Source: Pengzhenrongella sicca
GTDB lineage: Bacteria; Actinomycetota; Actinomycetes; Actinomycetales; Cellulomonadaceae
NCBI RefSeq assembly: GCF_017569225.1
Contig: NZ_CP071868.1
Coordinates: 2,294,001 to 2,358,000, forward strand
Length of the DNA stretch: 64,000 bases
Direction: 5' to 3'
Shown: one piece after another, positions 8,519-17,032 of the stretch
Layout: every line of letters starts with the position of its first letter
Numbering within the stretch: the first letter of the stretch is position 1
The notes under the pieces: generated by a model
What the model was told of the DNA's origin: nothing
What the model saw: the letters and a program-made list of their open reading frames with translations, nothing else
The model's database searches: none
Made by a program: the position numbers and the translations under genes

Positions 8519-9001
8519 TCAGGCCAGGAAGCTGCGCAGCGCCTCGACCACCAACGCGTGGTCGTCGCGCTGCGCGAGCCCGGAGACGGTCACGACGCCG
8601 ACGATGCCGACGTCGGCGATGCGGATCGGGAACGCGCCGCCGTGCGCGGCGTAGCGCTGCAACGGCAGGTCGTGCTGCACCGCGAACGTCGTGCCCTTGG
8701 CGGCCGCCCGCAGCCCGACGAGGTACGACGACGCCCCGAACCGCTCGACGACCCGAACCTTGCGCTGGACCCACGAGTCGTTGTCGGGCGTCGTCCCGGC
8801 CAGCGCGACGTGAAAGAGCTGCTGACCGCCACGCCGGACGTCGATCGTGATCGGCAGGTCCCGGTCGCGCCCGAGCTCAACGAGCACGCAGCCGAGCCGC
8901 CAGGCGTCGTCGTTGTCGAACCGCGTGAGCACGAGGTCGCGCTCGTGCGCCTCGACCTCGGCGATGGTCTCGAGCAGACGGGGGTCAGGGTCGACGCTCA
9001 T
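8519..9001 (-). CDS. UPF0303 / heme-degrading (HbpS-GlcG like) domain protein
   Basis: This 160-aa protein matches the UPF0303 group: LTRFDNDDAWRLG near the N-terminus, PITIDVRRGGQQLFHVAL, VQRKVRVVERFG and the terminal FPIRIADVGIVGVVTVSGL segment. The fold is that of the GlcG/HbpS family, some members of which bind or degrade heme. Function here is not established. The gene is expressed away from the small membrane-protein gene at 9131, and an AT-rich palindrome sits inside its probable promoter, implying a dedicated repressor. Confidence 0.82.
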   Translation of the reverse strand: MSVDPDPRLLETIAEVEAHERDLVLTRFDNDDAWRLGCVLVELGRDRDLPITIDVRRGGQQLFHVALAGTTPDNDSWVQRKVRVVERFGASSYLVGLRAAAKGTTFAVQHDLPLQRYAAHGGAFPIRIADVGIVGVVTVSGLAQRDDHALVVEALRSFLA

Positions 9002-9045
9002 GCGGCCGATCCTAGACCGAGGTTCAGCCTCGTTCAGTAACGCCG

Positions 9046-9064
9046 ATAATGTACATTATGTCAA
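9046..9064 (-). promoter_or_regulatory. 14-bp palindromic operator inside the promoter of the UPF0303 gene
   Basis: ATAATGTACATTAT (9046-9059) is a perfect palindrome and strikingly AT-rich for this genome. On the minus strand a perfect -35 TTGACA occupies 9064-9059, so the palindrome falls directly in the -35/-10 spacer. This is a classical position for a repressor operator. It lies in the 129-base gap between the divergent genes starting at 9001 and 9131 and could serve both. Confidence 0.6.
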
Positions 9065-9130
9065 TCCACCGGAAATCCGGGGGTCCGCACACCGTTTCGA
9101 TCGCCACGTTATCCGTGGCAAAGTCATTGC

Positions 9131-9466
9131 ATGCCTGCATCGACGCCTGCCGAGTCCCCCGAGCCCTCCGAGTCGCCGGAATCCACCGAGACGACAGAGT
9201 CTGTCGAGTCGACGGACACGCCAGAGACGACAGAGCCTGCCGAGGAACCCGCGATCCGGGCGCAGGACCGCTGGTGGTGGTCACCGACGATGAGCCTCGT
9301 CGCCGGCGCCGTCGTCATCGGATTCCAGGGCGATTCGATCTTCGGGCCGGACGGGATCTTCCTCAACCGGCTGGTCGCCGCCATCGGCCTCGTCGTGGCC
9401 GTCTCCGGGCTGGTCCGCCTGGTGCGCGCGTTCCGCTCGCACCAGGAGTCGACGCGAGCGTCCTAG
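9131..9466 (+). CDS. Small membrane protein with Ser/Thr/Glu/Pro-rich N-terminus
   Basis: This 111-aa protein begins with about 40 residues of almost pure S/T/E/P/V (repeats such as ESPEST and ESTDTPETTEP). After DRWWWSP come two hydrophobic helices (residues about 51-66 and 80-100) and a short basic tail. It has no known domain. The low-complexity segment is probably a disordered cytoplasmic or wall-spanning tether. It is divergent from the UPF0303 gene and may share the operator at 9046-9059. Several competing frames exist, but this one shows membrane-protein codon structure. Confidence 0.55.
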   Translation: MPASTPAESPEPSESPESTETTESVESTDTPETTEPAEEPAIRAQDRWWWSPTMSLVAGAVVIGFQGDSIFGPDGIFLNRLVAAIGLVVAVSGLVRLVRAFRSHQESTRAS

Positions 9467-9473
9467 TCGCTGC

Positions 9474-9653
9474 CTAGGCGCCGGCCGCCCCGCGCGGCTC
9501 GTCGTCCCCCGTCGACTCCCCCGCGCCGAGCTCCGCCGGGTCAGACCCCGCGGCGGCGCGCAGCGCATCGGCGATCTCCTCCTCGGGTCGGGGCGGGATC
9601 GTCTCGTCGTACTCGAGGTTCGCGACGTCGTCGTGGGCGGGCTGATCGGACAC
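9474..9653 (-). CDS. Small acidic hypothetical protein
   Basis: A 59-aa acidic protein from GTG (VSDQPAHDDVANLEYDETIPP...), with a GAAGGGA ribosome-binding-like sequence about 8 bases upstream. There is no known domain; the sequence looks disordered (Glu/Asp/Ala/Pro-rich). The C-terminus ends only 8 bases from the convergent gene on the plus strand. The frame extends upstream to 9719, but the upstream residues are basic and look non-coding. Reality of the gene is uncertain. Confidence 0.4.
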   Translation of the reverse strand: MSDQPAHDDVANLEYDETIPPRPEEEIADALRAAAGSDPAELGAGESTGDDEPRGAAGA

Positions 9654-9839
9654 GGCAGGTTCCCTTCGCTGCGGAACCTTCACCGTAGGTCGCCGCAGGT
9701 GGCCGCACCAGTCGGCCAACCGAGTGCACTCGTGGGTGAGAAGTGCAGCTGTCGGCCCGGATCGCGCACGCGGGCCCCTCGCGCTCGTAGGCTGAGCTCT
9801 CCAGACAGTGCACGGCGAGACTCAGGTGGTGCTCCAGGC

Positions 9840-10457
9840 GTGATCGAAGGTAGCCCGAGCGTCGTGATCATCGGCGAGACCGAGGTCGCCCGCGGCGAGA
9901 TCAGCGTCGACGCCGGGCGGTCGCTCAGCATCCGCATCGACGAGATCCTCGGCGAGCTCCCGGTCGAGGGCGACGAGGCCGTCGTGCGCACCTTCGAGGC
10001 GATCCGGGGGCGCCGCGAGTACGTCGTCACCGTCGACGCGGTCAGGCCCGGGCTCATGATCGTCACCGACATCGAGCTGATCTCCGCATTCCAGGAGCGC
10101 GCGATCGTGCGCGTGCCGACGGACCTGCACGTGAGCCTGACGTACGAGTTCGAGGGGGACGAGATCCGCGAGACCGGCACGGCCATCCCCGCAATCATCA
10201 TCGACCTCAGCGCGACCGGCCTGCGGCTGTTCTGCACACGCCCCCTCGACGACTACTACCGCTTCGGGTTCGATCTCGCGACGGACTTCGACCAGTTCAC
10301 GCTCGTCGCCGAGTCGCTGCGACGCGAGGACGTCCCGCGCGGCTACCTCCACGGCTGCCGGCTGATCGGCACGTCCCAGCGGGAGGCGGACGCTCTGCAC
10401 CGCTACGTGCTCAGCGCGCAGATCGCGCAGCGCCGCCGGACCAACGAGTTCGACTGA
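9840..10457 (+). CDS. PilZ-domain c-di-GMP receptor (YcgR-like)
   Basis: This 205-aa protein has an N-terminal YcgR-N-like beta domain (residues about 1-80) and a C-terminal PilZ domain. Both c-di-GMP contact motifs are intact: RxxxR (Arg87-Arg91 in ERAIVRVP) and DxSxxG (Asp122-Gly127 in IDLSATG). It should therefore bind c-di-GMP and pass the signal to a partner, for example a flagellar or export component, none of which is adjacent. The GTG at 9840 is the only in-frame start that preserves the domain. It links to the c-di-GMP enzymes at 40117 and 63625. Confidence 0.85.
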   Translation: MIEGSPSVVIIGETEVARGEISVDAGRSLSIRIDEILGELPVEGDEAVVRTFEAIRGRREYVVTVDAVRPGLMIVTDIELISAFQERAIVRVPTDLHVSLTYEFEGDEIRETGTAIPAIIIDLSATGLRLFCTRPLDDYYRFGFDLATDFDQFTLVAESLRREDVPRGYLHGCRLIGTSQREADALHRYVLSAQIAQRRRTNEFD

Positions 10458-10494
10458 CCCGCTCGAGGACCCGGCCCGGCCGATCCCGGCTCGG

Positions 10495-11157
10495 CTACAG
10501 AGCGACCGGCTCGCCGTCGGCAGGGCGCCGGTACCGCGCTACCCCGAGCCCGACCCCGGCCGGTCCGAGCAGGCGGTCGATCAGCGTGACGCCGGCCGGC
10601 GAGCACACCGCGTCGTGGATCGGCACCGCGACGGCCGGCGCGACCGCGCGCACGTAGTCGATGGCGTCCGCCAGCAGCAGCCACGGGCCCGCGACCGGCA
10701 CGAGCAGCACGTCGACCGCGCGCGGCACGACGGTCAGCGAGTCCCCCGGGTGCAGCACCGACCGTCCCTCGGCGCTGACCAGGTACGCGACGTTCGCGAT
10801 GCGGGGCACGTCCGGGTGCACGACGGCGTGCAGCTCACCGAACACCTCGACCGCGAACCCGGCGACCTCGAACGCGTCGCCCGGGTGCGCCTCGTGCACG
10901 CGGGCGCTCAGCGCGGGCGCGCCGTCGAGGAGGGCCGCGACGACGGCCGCGGGCGCCCACGCCTCGAGCGCCGGGTCGGCGACGAGCGCCGCGCGCAGGT
11001 CGGCCACCACGACGTGGTCGGGGTGCTCGTGCGTGACCAGCACCGCGTCCGCGCCGTCGGTCGCGCCCGGAAGGCTGTAGGCGCCGGGGTCGAGCACGAG
11101 GCGGGCGTCGTCGGAGTCGAGGCGCACGCACGCGTGCCCCAGTCGCGTCAGGTCCAT
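10495..11157 (-). CDS. Metallo-beta-lactamase fold hydrolase (UlaG-like)
   Basis: This 220-aa protein belongs to the UlaG/YtkL branch of the metallo-beta-lactamase superfamily. It begins MDLTRLGHACVRLD and carries the zinc-binding motif THEHPDH, then HPGDS (metal-binding Asp) and a C-terminal PIHD. Relatives hydrolyse phosphoesters or lactones; no substrate can be given. It stands alone, convergent with the PilZ gene with a 37-base gap, and 95 bases downstream of the pyruvate carboxylase stop. Confidence 0.83.
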   Translation of the reverse strand: MDLTRLGHACVRLDSDDARLVLDPGAYSLPGATDGADAVLVTHEHPDHVVVADLRAALVADPALEAWAPAAVVAALLDGAPALSARVHEAHPGDAFEVAGFAVEVFGELHAVVHPDVPRIANVAYLVSAEGRSVLHPGDSLTVVPRAVDVLLVPVAGPWLLLADAIDYVRAVAPAVAVPIHDAVCSPAGVTLIDRLLGPAGVGLGVARYRRPADGEPVAL

Positions 11158-11252
11158 GCCAGCAGCCTGCCACGTCGGCCCGGGGCGCGCCGGGAGTGCC
11201 GGGAGTGCCGGCCGGCGGTCGCGTCTCGTCGGCCGCCGGCCGGCCGCGCCGG

Positions 11253-14200
11253 TCAGGCGACGACGAGCACCAGGTCGCCGCCCTCGAGCTGCTGCACGGC
11301 GCCGATGGCGAGCCGGCGCACGAGGCCCGCGACCGGCGTCGTGATCGCGGCCTCCATCTTCATCGCCTCGACGGTCGCGACGGTCTGGCCCGCGGTGACC
11401 CGCTGCCCCTCCTGCACGACCGGCGTGACCGCGCCCGCGAACGGCGCCGCGATGTGGCCGGGCTGCCCCGGGTCGGCCTTCTCGGAGCTGGCGACGTCGG
11501 ACTCGACGCCGAGGTCGCGCACCTGCAGCGGCCGGAGCTGGCCGTTGAGCGTGAACATCGCGCTGCGCATGCCGCGCTCGTCGGGTGTCCCGACCGCCTC
11601 GAGGCCCACCAACAGGCGGACCCCCTTCTCGAGGACGATCTCGACCTCTCCCCCGGGCTCCAGGCCGTACAGGTAGCTGCGCGTGTCCAGCACCGAGATG
11701 TCGCCATGGGCGGCGCGGGACGCCTCGAGCTCCTTGGTCGGGCCCGGGAACAGCAGGTGGTTGAGCCGGTCGCGGCGCGTCGCGGAGTCCGCGCCGAGGT
11801 CGTGCTTGTCCTCCTCGGTGAGCTCGGCCACCGACGTCCGCCGCGTGCGGCCCGCCAGCGCGCGCGTGCGGAACGGTTCGGGCCAGCCACCCGGGGGGTC
11901 GCCGAGCTCGCCGGACAGGAATCCGATCACCGAGTCCGGGATGTCGAAGTCCTGCGGCCGCTCGGCGAAGTCGGCCGGGTCGGCGCCGCGCGCCACCAGG
12001 TGCAGGGCCAGGTCACCGACGACCTTCGAGGACGGCGTGACCTTCACGAGGTGCCCGAGGATGCGGTCGGCGGCCGCGTAGGTCGACTCGATCGCCTCGA
12101 ACCGGTCCCCCAGCCCGAGCGAGATGGCCTGCTGGCGCAGGTTGGACAGCTGGCCGCCCGGGATCTCGTGGTCGTAGACCCGACCGGTCGGCCCGGGCAG
12201 GCCGGACTCGAACGGCGCGTACAGCCGGCGCACGGCCTCCCAGTACGGCTCGAGGTCGCAGACCGACCGCAGGCTCAGGCCCGTGTCGCGGCCCGTGAAC
12301 TCGAGCGCGGCGACGAGGGCCGACATCGGCGGCTGGCTGGTCGTGCCGGCCATCGGCGCGCTCGCCACGTCGACGGCGTCGACGCCCGCCACCGCGGCCG
12401 AGAGCAGGGTCGCGAGCTGTCCCCCGGTCGTGTCGTGGGTGTGCAGGTGGACGGGCAGGTCGAACCGGTCGCGCAGCGCTCCGACGAGCCGCCCGGCGGC
12501 CGCGGGGCGCAGCAGGCCCGCCATGTCCTTGATCGCGAGGATGTGCGCGCCTGCGGCGACGATCCGGTCCGCGAGGCGCAGGTAGTAGTCGAGCGTGTAG
12601 AGGGTCTCGGCCGGGTCGAGGAAGTTGCCCGTGTAGCACAGCGCGACCTCGGCGACGGGCGTGCCGGCCGCGCGGACGGCGTCGATCGCCGGGCGCATCT
12701 GGTCGACGTCGTTGAGGGCGTCGAAGATCCGGAAGATGTCGACGCCGGTCGCGGTCGCCTCGCGCACGAACGCGTCGGTCACCTCGACCGGGTACGGCGT
12801 GTAGCCGACCGTGTTGCGGCCGCGCAGCAGCATCTGGATCGCGATGTTCGGCAGGGTCTCGCGCAGCGCCGCGAGCCGTTCCCACGGGTCCTCCCCCAGG
12901 AAGCGCAGCGCGACGTCGTAGGTCGCCCCGCCCCAGGCCTCCACCGAGAGCAGCTCCGGGGTCAGTCGGGCGACGAGCGGCGCGACCGCGACGAGGTCGT
13001 GCGTGCGCACGCGGGTCGCCAGCAACGACTGGTGCGCGTCCCGGAAGGTGGTGTCGGTGACGGCGACGGCGCGCTGGCCCCGCAGGTCGGCCGCGAACGC
13101 GTCCGGGCCGAGCGCGAGCAGGCGCTGGCGGCTGCCGTCGGGGACGGCGGCGAACATGTCGAGCGGCGGGAGCTTGAGCCGCGGGTCGACCGAGATCGGC
13201 GGCGCGCCGTTCGGCCGGTTCACGGTGACCTCGCCGAGAAAGCCCAGCAGCTTGGTGCCGCGGTCGGCGCTGATGCGCGCCGTGAGCAGCTCGGGCCGCT
13301 CGTCGATGAACGAGGTCGTCAGCTCGCCCGCCCGGAACGCGTCGTCGGTCAGGACCGCCTGGAGGAACGCGATGTTGGTGCGCACGCCCCGGATGCGGAA
13401 CTCCGCCAGCGCGCGGCGCGCGCGCACGATCGCCGTCGGGAAGTCCCGACCGCGGCAGGTGAGCTTCACGAGCATCGAGTCGAAGTGGCCGCTGACCTCG
13501 GCGCCGGCGCTGGCCGTCGCGCCGTCGAGCCGCACGCCCGCGCCGCCCGGTGACCGGTAGGCGATGATGCGGCCGGTGTCGGGCCGGAAGCCGTTGGAGG
13601 GGTCCTCCGTCGTGATGCGGCACTGCAGCGCGAAGCCGTTGACCCGGATCGTCTCCTGGGTCAGGCCGAGGTCTGCCAGGGTCTCCCCCGCCGCGATCCG
13701 CAGCTGCGCGGAGACGAGGTCGACGTCGGTGACCTCCTCCGTCACCGTGTGCTCGACCTGGATGCGCGGGTTCATCTCGATGAAGACGTGCTGGCCGGCC
13801 CGCTCCCCCTCGGTCGCGACCAGGAACTCGACGGTGCCGGCGTTCTGGTACCCGATGCTCCGGGCGAACGTCACGGCGTCGCGGTGCAGCGCGGCGCGGA
13901 CCTCGGGGTCGAGGTTGGGGGCGGGCGCGATCTCGATGACCTTCTGGTGCCGGCGCTGCAGCGAGCAGTCCCGTTCGAACAGGTGGACGACCTCTCCCTG
14001 CGCGTCGGCCAGGATCTGGACCTCGATGTGCCGCGGCCGCAGCACGGCCTGCTCGAGGAACATCGTGTCGTCCCCGAACGCGCTCGCCGCCTCGCGCATC
14101 GCGGCCGACAGGGCCTCGCGCAGGTCGGCGCTGCGCTCCACGCGGCGCATCCCGCGGCCGCCGCCGCCCGCGACGGCCTTGGCGAACAGGGGGAAGCCGA

Positions 14201-14651
14201 TCGCGTCGGCCGCGGCCAGGAGCTCCTCCAGGTCGGCCGAGGGCGCCGACGAGGCGAGCACCGGGATGCCGGCGGCGCGCGCTGCGGCGATCGCCTGGAC
14301 CTTGTTGCCCGCGAGCTCGAGCACCTCGGGCGGCGGCCCGACGAACGTGATGCCGGCCTCCTGGCAGGCCCGCGCCAGCGCGGGGTTCTCCGACAGGAAG
14401 CCGTAGCCGGGGTAGATCGCGTCCGCGCCAGCGCCGCGCGCGACGCGGATCATCTCGTCGATGTCGAGATAGGCGCGCACCGGGTGACCGGGCTGGCCGA
14501 TCGGGTACGACTCGTCGGCCTTGAGGCGGTGGACCGAGTTCCGATCCTCGTGCGGGAACACCGCGACCGTGCGCGCCCCCAGCTCATAGGCGGCGCGGAA
14601 CGCCCGGACGGCGATCTCCGCCCGGTTCGCCACAAGGACCTTCGAGAACAC
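11253..14651 (-). CDS. pyc: Pyruvate carboxylase
   Basis: The 1132-aa length and domain order fit single-chain pyruvate carboxylase, which makes oxaloacetate from pyruvate, bicarbonate and ATP. The order is biotin carboxylase (FSKVLVANRAEIAVR at the N-terminus, GGGGRGMR ATP loop, EMNPRIQVEHTVTE), then carboxyltransferase (DTTFRDAHQSLLATR, HLHTHDTTGG metal site), then tetramerisation and biotinyl domain (VEAMKME with the biotinylated Lys). The GTG at 14651 follows AAAGGGG at seven bases and gives the standard N-terminus; the frame is open beyond it. It is divergent from the ParA gene with a 97-base gap. Confidence 0.97.
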   Translation of the reverse strand: MFSKVLVANRAEIAVRAFRAAYELGARTVAVFPHEDRNSVHRLKADESYPIGQPGHPVRAYLDIDEMIRVARGAGADAIYPGYGFLSENPALARACQEAGITFVGPPPEVLELAGNKVQAIAAARAAGIPVLASSAPSADLEELLAAADAIGFPLFAKAVAGGGGRGMRRVERSADLREALSAAMREAASAFGDDTMFLEQAVLRPRHIEVQILADAQGEVVHLFERDCSLQRRHQKVIEIAPAPNLDPEVRAALHRDAVTFARSIGYQNAGTVEFLVATEGERAGQHVFIEMNPRIQVEHTVTEEVTDVDLVSAQLRIAAGETLADLGLTQETIRVNGFALQCRITTEDPSNGFRPDTGRIIAYRSPGGAGVRLDGATASAGAEVSGHFDSMLVKLTCRGRDFPTAIVRARRALAEFRIRGVRTNIAFLQAVLTDDAFRAGELTTSFIDERPELLTARISADRGTKLLGFLGEVTVNRPNGAPPISVDPRLKLPPLDMFAAVPDGSRQRLLALGPDAFAADLRGQRAVAVTDTTFRDAHQSLLATRVRTHDLVAVAPLVARLTPELLSVEAWGGATYDVALRFLGEDPWERLAALRETLPNIAIQMLLRGRNTVGYTPYPVEVTDAFVREATATGVDIFRIFDALNDVDQMRPAIDAVRAAGTPVAEVALCYTGNFLDPAETLYTLDYYLRLADRIVAAGAHILAIKDMAGLLRPAAAGRLVGALRDRFDLPVHLHTHDTTGGQLATLLSAAVAGVDAVDVASAPMAGTTSQPPMSALVAALEFTGRDTGLSLRSVCDLEPYWEAVRRLYAPFESGLPGPTGRVYDHEIPGGQLSNLRQQAISLGLGDRFEAIESTYAAADRILGHLVKVTPSSKVVGDLALHLVARGADPADFAERPQDFDIPDSVIGFLSGELGDPPGGWPEPFRTRALAGRTRRTSVAELTEEDKHDLGADSATRRDRLNHLLFPGPTKELEASRAAHGDISVLDTRSYLYGLEPGGEVEIVLEKGVRLLVGLEAVGTPDERGMRSAMFTLNGQLRPLQVRDLGVESDVASSEKADPGQPGHIAAPFAGAVTPVVQEGQRVTAGQTVATVEAMKMEAAITTPVAGLVRRLAIGAVQQLEGGDLVLVVA

Positions 14652-14748
14652 GGGGAACCCCTTTGCTTGGTCGACCGGCGTGATCATCCCACGATCTATG
14701 GCCGTGGCGTTCGACGGCTTCACGATGACGTGCCGATATGGTGACCAG

Positions 14749-15519
14749 GTGTTGGTACTGGGGATCTGCAGCCTCAAGGGTGGAGTGGGCAAGACCTCGG
14801 TCACACTGGGGCTGGCCTCGGCGGCCCTGCAGCGCGGGATCCGCACGCTCGTGATCGACCTCGATCCCCAGGCCGACGCGACCATGGCGCTCGCCGCCCA
14901 GCGCGCCGACCGCCTCGACGTCGCGACGGTGCTCGACGACCCGCGCGCCTGGAGCGTCGAGCGCTCCATCGGCGCGAGCGGGTGGGCCACGACGGGCCTC
15001 GACGTCATGCTCGGGTCGGCGCGGTCGGCCGATCACGACGGTCCCGGCGGCGAGGACCTCGAGCGGCTCGCCTTCGCGCTGTCGTTCGTCGGCGAGTACG
15101 ACCTCGTGCTCATCGACTGCCCCCCGTCGCTCGGCGGCCTCACCCGGGCGGGCCTGACGGCCGCCGACCGCGCCGTCGTCGTCACCGAGCCCGGACTGTT
15201 CGCCGTGATGGCCGTCGGCCGCGCGCTGCGCACCATTGACGAGCTGCGGCGCGGGCCGGCCCGCCGCCTGCAGCCGCTGGGCGTCGTGGTCAACCGCGTG
15301 CAGGGCCGCTCGAGCGAGCAGGCGTTCCGGCTCGAGGAGCTGCGCGCGACCTACGGGCCGCTCGTGCTCTCGCCGGAGATCCCAGAGCGCTCGGTGCTGC
15401 AGCAGGCGCAGGGGGCGGGCCGCAGCGTGCACTCGTGGCCGGGCAAGCCGGCCGCGGAGCTCGCGCGCGCGTTCGACCTGCTGCTCGACCGCGCGCTGCG
15501 CAGCCCGCACACCTCCTAG
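14749..15519 (+). CDS. ParA-family ATPase
   Basis: This 256-aa P-loop ATPase has a deviant Walker A (KGGVGKTS), the DLDPQADAT switch and the IDCPPSLGGL Walker B-like segment typical of ParA/Soj/MinD proteins. Together these indicate a dimerising ATPase that positions DNA or protein cargo. No parB or parS is adjacent, so it is probably an orphan ParA serving another cargo. The start chosen is GTG at 14749 (VLVLGICSLKGG); an ATG eight codons earlier (14725) is possible. It is convergent with the MerR gene at the edge of the conserved division and metabolism cluster. Confidence 0.85.
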   Translation: MLVLGICSLKGGVGKTSVTLGLASAALQRGIRTLVIDLDPQADATMALAAQRADRLDVATVLDDPRAWSVERSIGASGWATTGLDVMLGSARSADHDGPGGEDLERLAFALSFVGEYDLVLIDCPPSLGGLTRAGLTAADRAVVVTEPGLFAVMAVGRALRTIDELRRGPARRLQPLGVVVNRVQGRSSEQAFRLEELRATYGPLVLSPEIPERSVLQQAQGAGRSVHSWPGKPAAELARAFDLLLDRALRSPHTS

Positions 15520-15576
15520 TTCCGGCTCAGGACCGCCCGCGCAGTGCCACTCCCGCAGTAACGCTCCGCGCGTCGC

Positions 15577-16158
15577 CTATCCGGCGGAGCGAGCCTGCCG
15601 GCGAAGCGCGAGCTCGTCGCGCGCGGCCAGCTTCGGGTCGGCGTCGATCCGTTCGGTCGGCAGCGCGGCGAGGGTTCCCTCGACCTCGCGCCACACCCGG
15701 CCGACGGCGATCCCGAACACGCCCTGGCCGCCCTGGACCAGGTCGATGACCTCGTCGGCCGAGGTGCACTCGTAGACCGAGGCCCCGTCGGACATCAGCG
15801 TGATCTGGGCGAGGTCGTCGACGCCTCGCTCGCGCAGGTGCGCGACGGCGGTCCGGATCTGCTGGAGCGAGACGCCGGTGTCGAGCAGGCGCTTGACGAC
15901 CTTGAGCACCAGGATGTCGCGAAAGCTGTACAGCCGCTGCGTGCCGGAGCCCGTCGCGGGCCGGATCGTCGGCTCGACGAGCCCCGTCCGGGCCCAGTAG
16001 TCAAGCTGCCGGTAAGTGATCCCGGCGGCGCCGCACGCGGTCGGGCCGCGGTAGCCGGTCGTGGTGTCGAGATCCGGCAGCTCGTCGCCGAAGAGCAGTC
16101 CCTGCGCACGCTGTGGGATTCCGCCCGCAGCCTCGAGGGTGTCACCGCTGCCGCTCAC
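15577..16158 (-). CDS. MerR-family regulator (DUF151/GarA cluster type)
   Basis: This 193-aa protein has a single MerR helix-turn-helix (GITYRQLDYWARTGLVEP, then YSFRDILVLKVVKRLLDTG) and a longer C-terminal region without metal-binding cysteines. It belongs to the MerR type that sits with the bifunctional nuclease, a second MerR and the FHA protein in many actinobacteria. GTG at 16158 is preceded by GGAGG at five bases, which decides the start over the upstream M at 16182. A promoter lies about 110 bases upstream. Confidence 0.85.
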   Translation of the reverse strand: MSGSGDTLEAAGGIPQRAQGLLFGDELPDLDTTTGYRGPTACGAAGITYRQLDYWARTGLVEPTIRPATGSGTQRLYSFRDILVLKVVKRLLDTGVSLQQIRTAVAHLRERGVDDLAQITLMSDGASVYECTSADEVIDLVQGGQGVFGIAVGRVWREVEGTLAALPTERIDADPKLAARDELALRRQARSAG

Positions 16159-16271
16159 GCGTCCTCCAGTTGTCCGTTGCACTCATCCGCCAAGAAGTTC
16201 GGCGCTCGTCGCCCGGCCTCGCCGACCCGGGGGGCCGACCGATCACCGAGGTGCTTCGGATGTCAGAGGCA

Positions 16272-16300
16272 ACGCTAGGCCGCGCCGGGGGGGCAGTCAA
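16272..16300 (-). promoter_or_regulatory. Promoter of the first merR gene
   Basis: On the minus strand TTGACT (16300-16295) and TAGCGT (16277-16272) are separated by exactly 17 bases. The predicted leader to the GTG at 16158 is about 105 bases. Farther upstream, ACCT-N8-AGGT (16349-16364) resembles a MerR-type dyad and could be an autoregulatory site, though it lies outside the usual spacer position. Confidence 0.5.
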
Positions 16301-16410
16301 CGACGGCGCGCCGAAAGCGGCCCGGCGTGTCGGCGTTGCGCGTGTCTCACCTTCGACCTGAGGTTGACTGTTGGCCGTCGGGGACCGAGTCGGGTGTGCG
16401 CGGCACGTCA

Positions 16411-16932
16411 TCACGGGAGCTCCCGGCCGTGCGGGTTCGGCTCCTCCCCCGTCTCGAAGTCGTCCGGAGACACCTGGTCGAGAAACGTCCGGAACTTCTC
16501 GAGCTCGAGCTCGGCGGCCCCGCTGGAGGCCTCGACCCCGGCGACCGCGACGACCTCGGCCGAGCACAGCACCGGGCTTCCCGTCCGCACGGCGAGCGCG
16601 ATCGCGTCGGACGCCCGGGAGTCGATGCGGGTCCCGGTGGCGAGCACAAGCTCGGCGTGGAACACGCCGTCCGTCAGGGCCGTGATCTCGACGCGCTCGA
16701 GCGTGGCCCCGGTCGCGGCGAGCAGGTCGCGGAGCAGGTCGTGCGTCATCGGCCGCGGCGGGACGATGCCCGCCTGGGCGGACGCGATCGCGCTCGCCTC
16801 GGTCGGGCCGATGAGGATCGGGACGAGCAGCTCCGCCGCGGGGTCGAGCAGGAGCACCACGATCTCGTCATCGTGCCGGTGCTGGCGCACCCCGATGACC
16901 TCGACCGGAACCAGTTCTTCGTCGTCGCCCAC
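16411..16932 (-). CDS. Bifunctional nuclease family protein (DUF151)
   Basis: A 173-aa protein with the BFN/DUF151 domain over residues about 8-140: VEVIGVRQHRHDDEIVVLLLD, LVPILIGPTEASAIA, THDLLRDLL, and RIDSRASDAIALAVR. Plant homologues have RNase and DNase activity; the bacterial role is not settled. The acidic C-terminal tail is variable. Its place between two MerR genes next to the FHA gene matches the mycobacterial order Rv1829-Rv1828-Rv1827, supporting orthology. Confidence 0.9.
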   Translation of the reverse strand: MGDDEELVPVEVIGVRQHRHDDEIVVLLLDPAAELLVPILIGPTEASAIASAQAGIVPPRPMTHDLLRDLLAATGATLERVEITALTDGVFHAELVLATGTRIDSRASDAIALAVRTGSPVLCSAEVVAVAGVEASSGAAELELEKFRTFLDQVSPDDFETGEEPNPHGRELP

Positions 16933-17032
16933 AGCACCACGCTACGGCCATTCGAGCCGGCGAGCGCTAGGGAATCTGCCGCCGCCGCTCTCCCCCGCCG
17001 ACGCGCGCCCGACCGGGCGGCCTCGCGCCGCG

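Noticed and set aside
11196-13553. 785-residue open frame on the plus strand
   Set aside because: It is antisense to pyruvate carboxylase, has Arg/Gly-rich composition typical of shadow frames in GC-rich DNA and shows no domain.
14749-15519. ParA considered as part of a plasmid or chromosome partition locus
   Set aside because: No parB gene or parS-like 16-mer is near; it neighbours metabolic and division genes.
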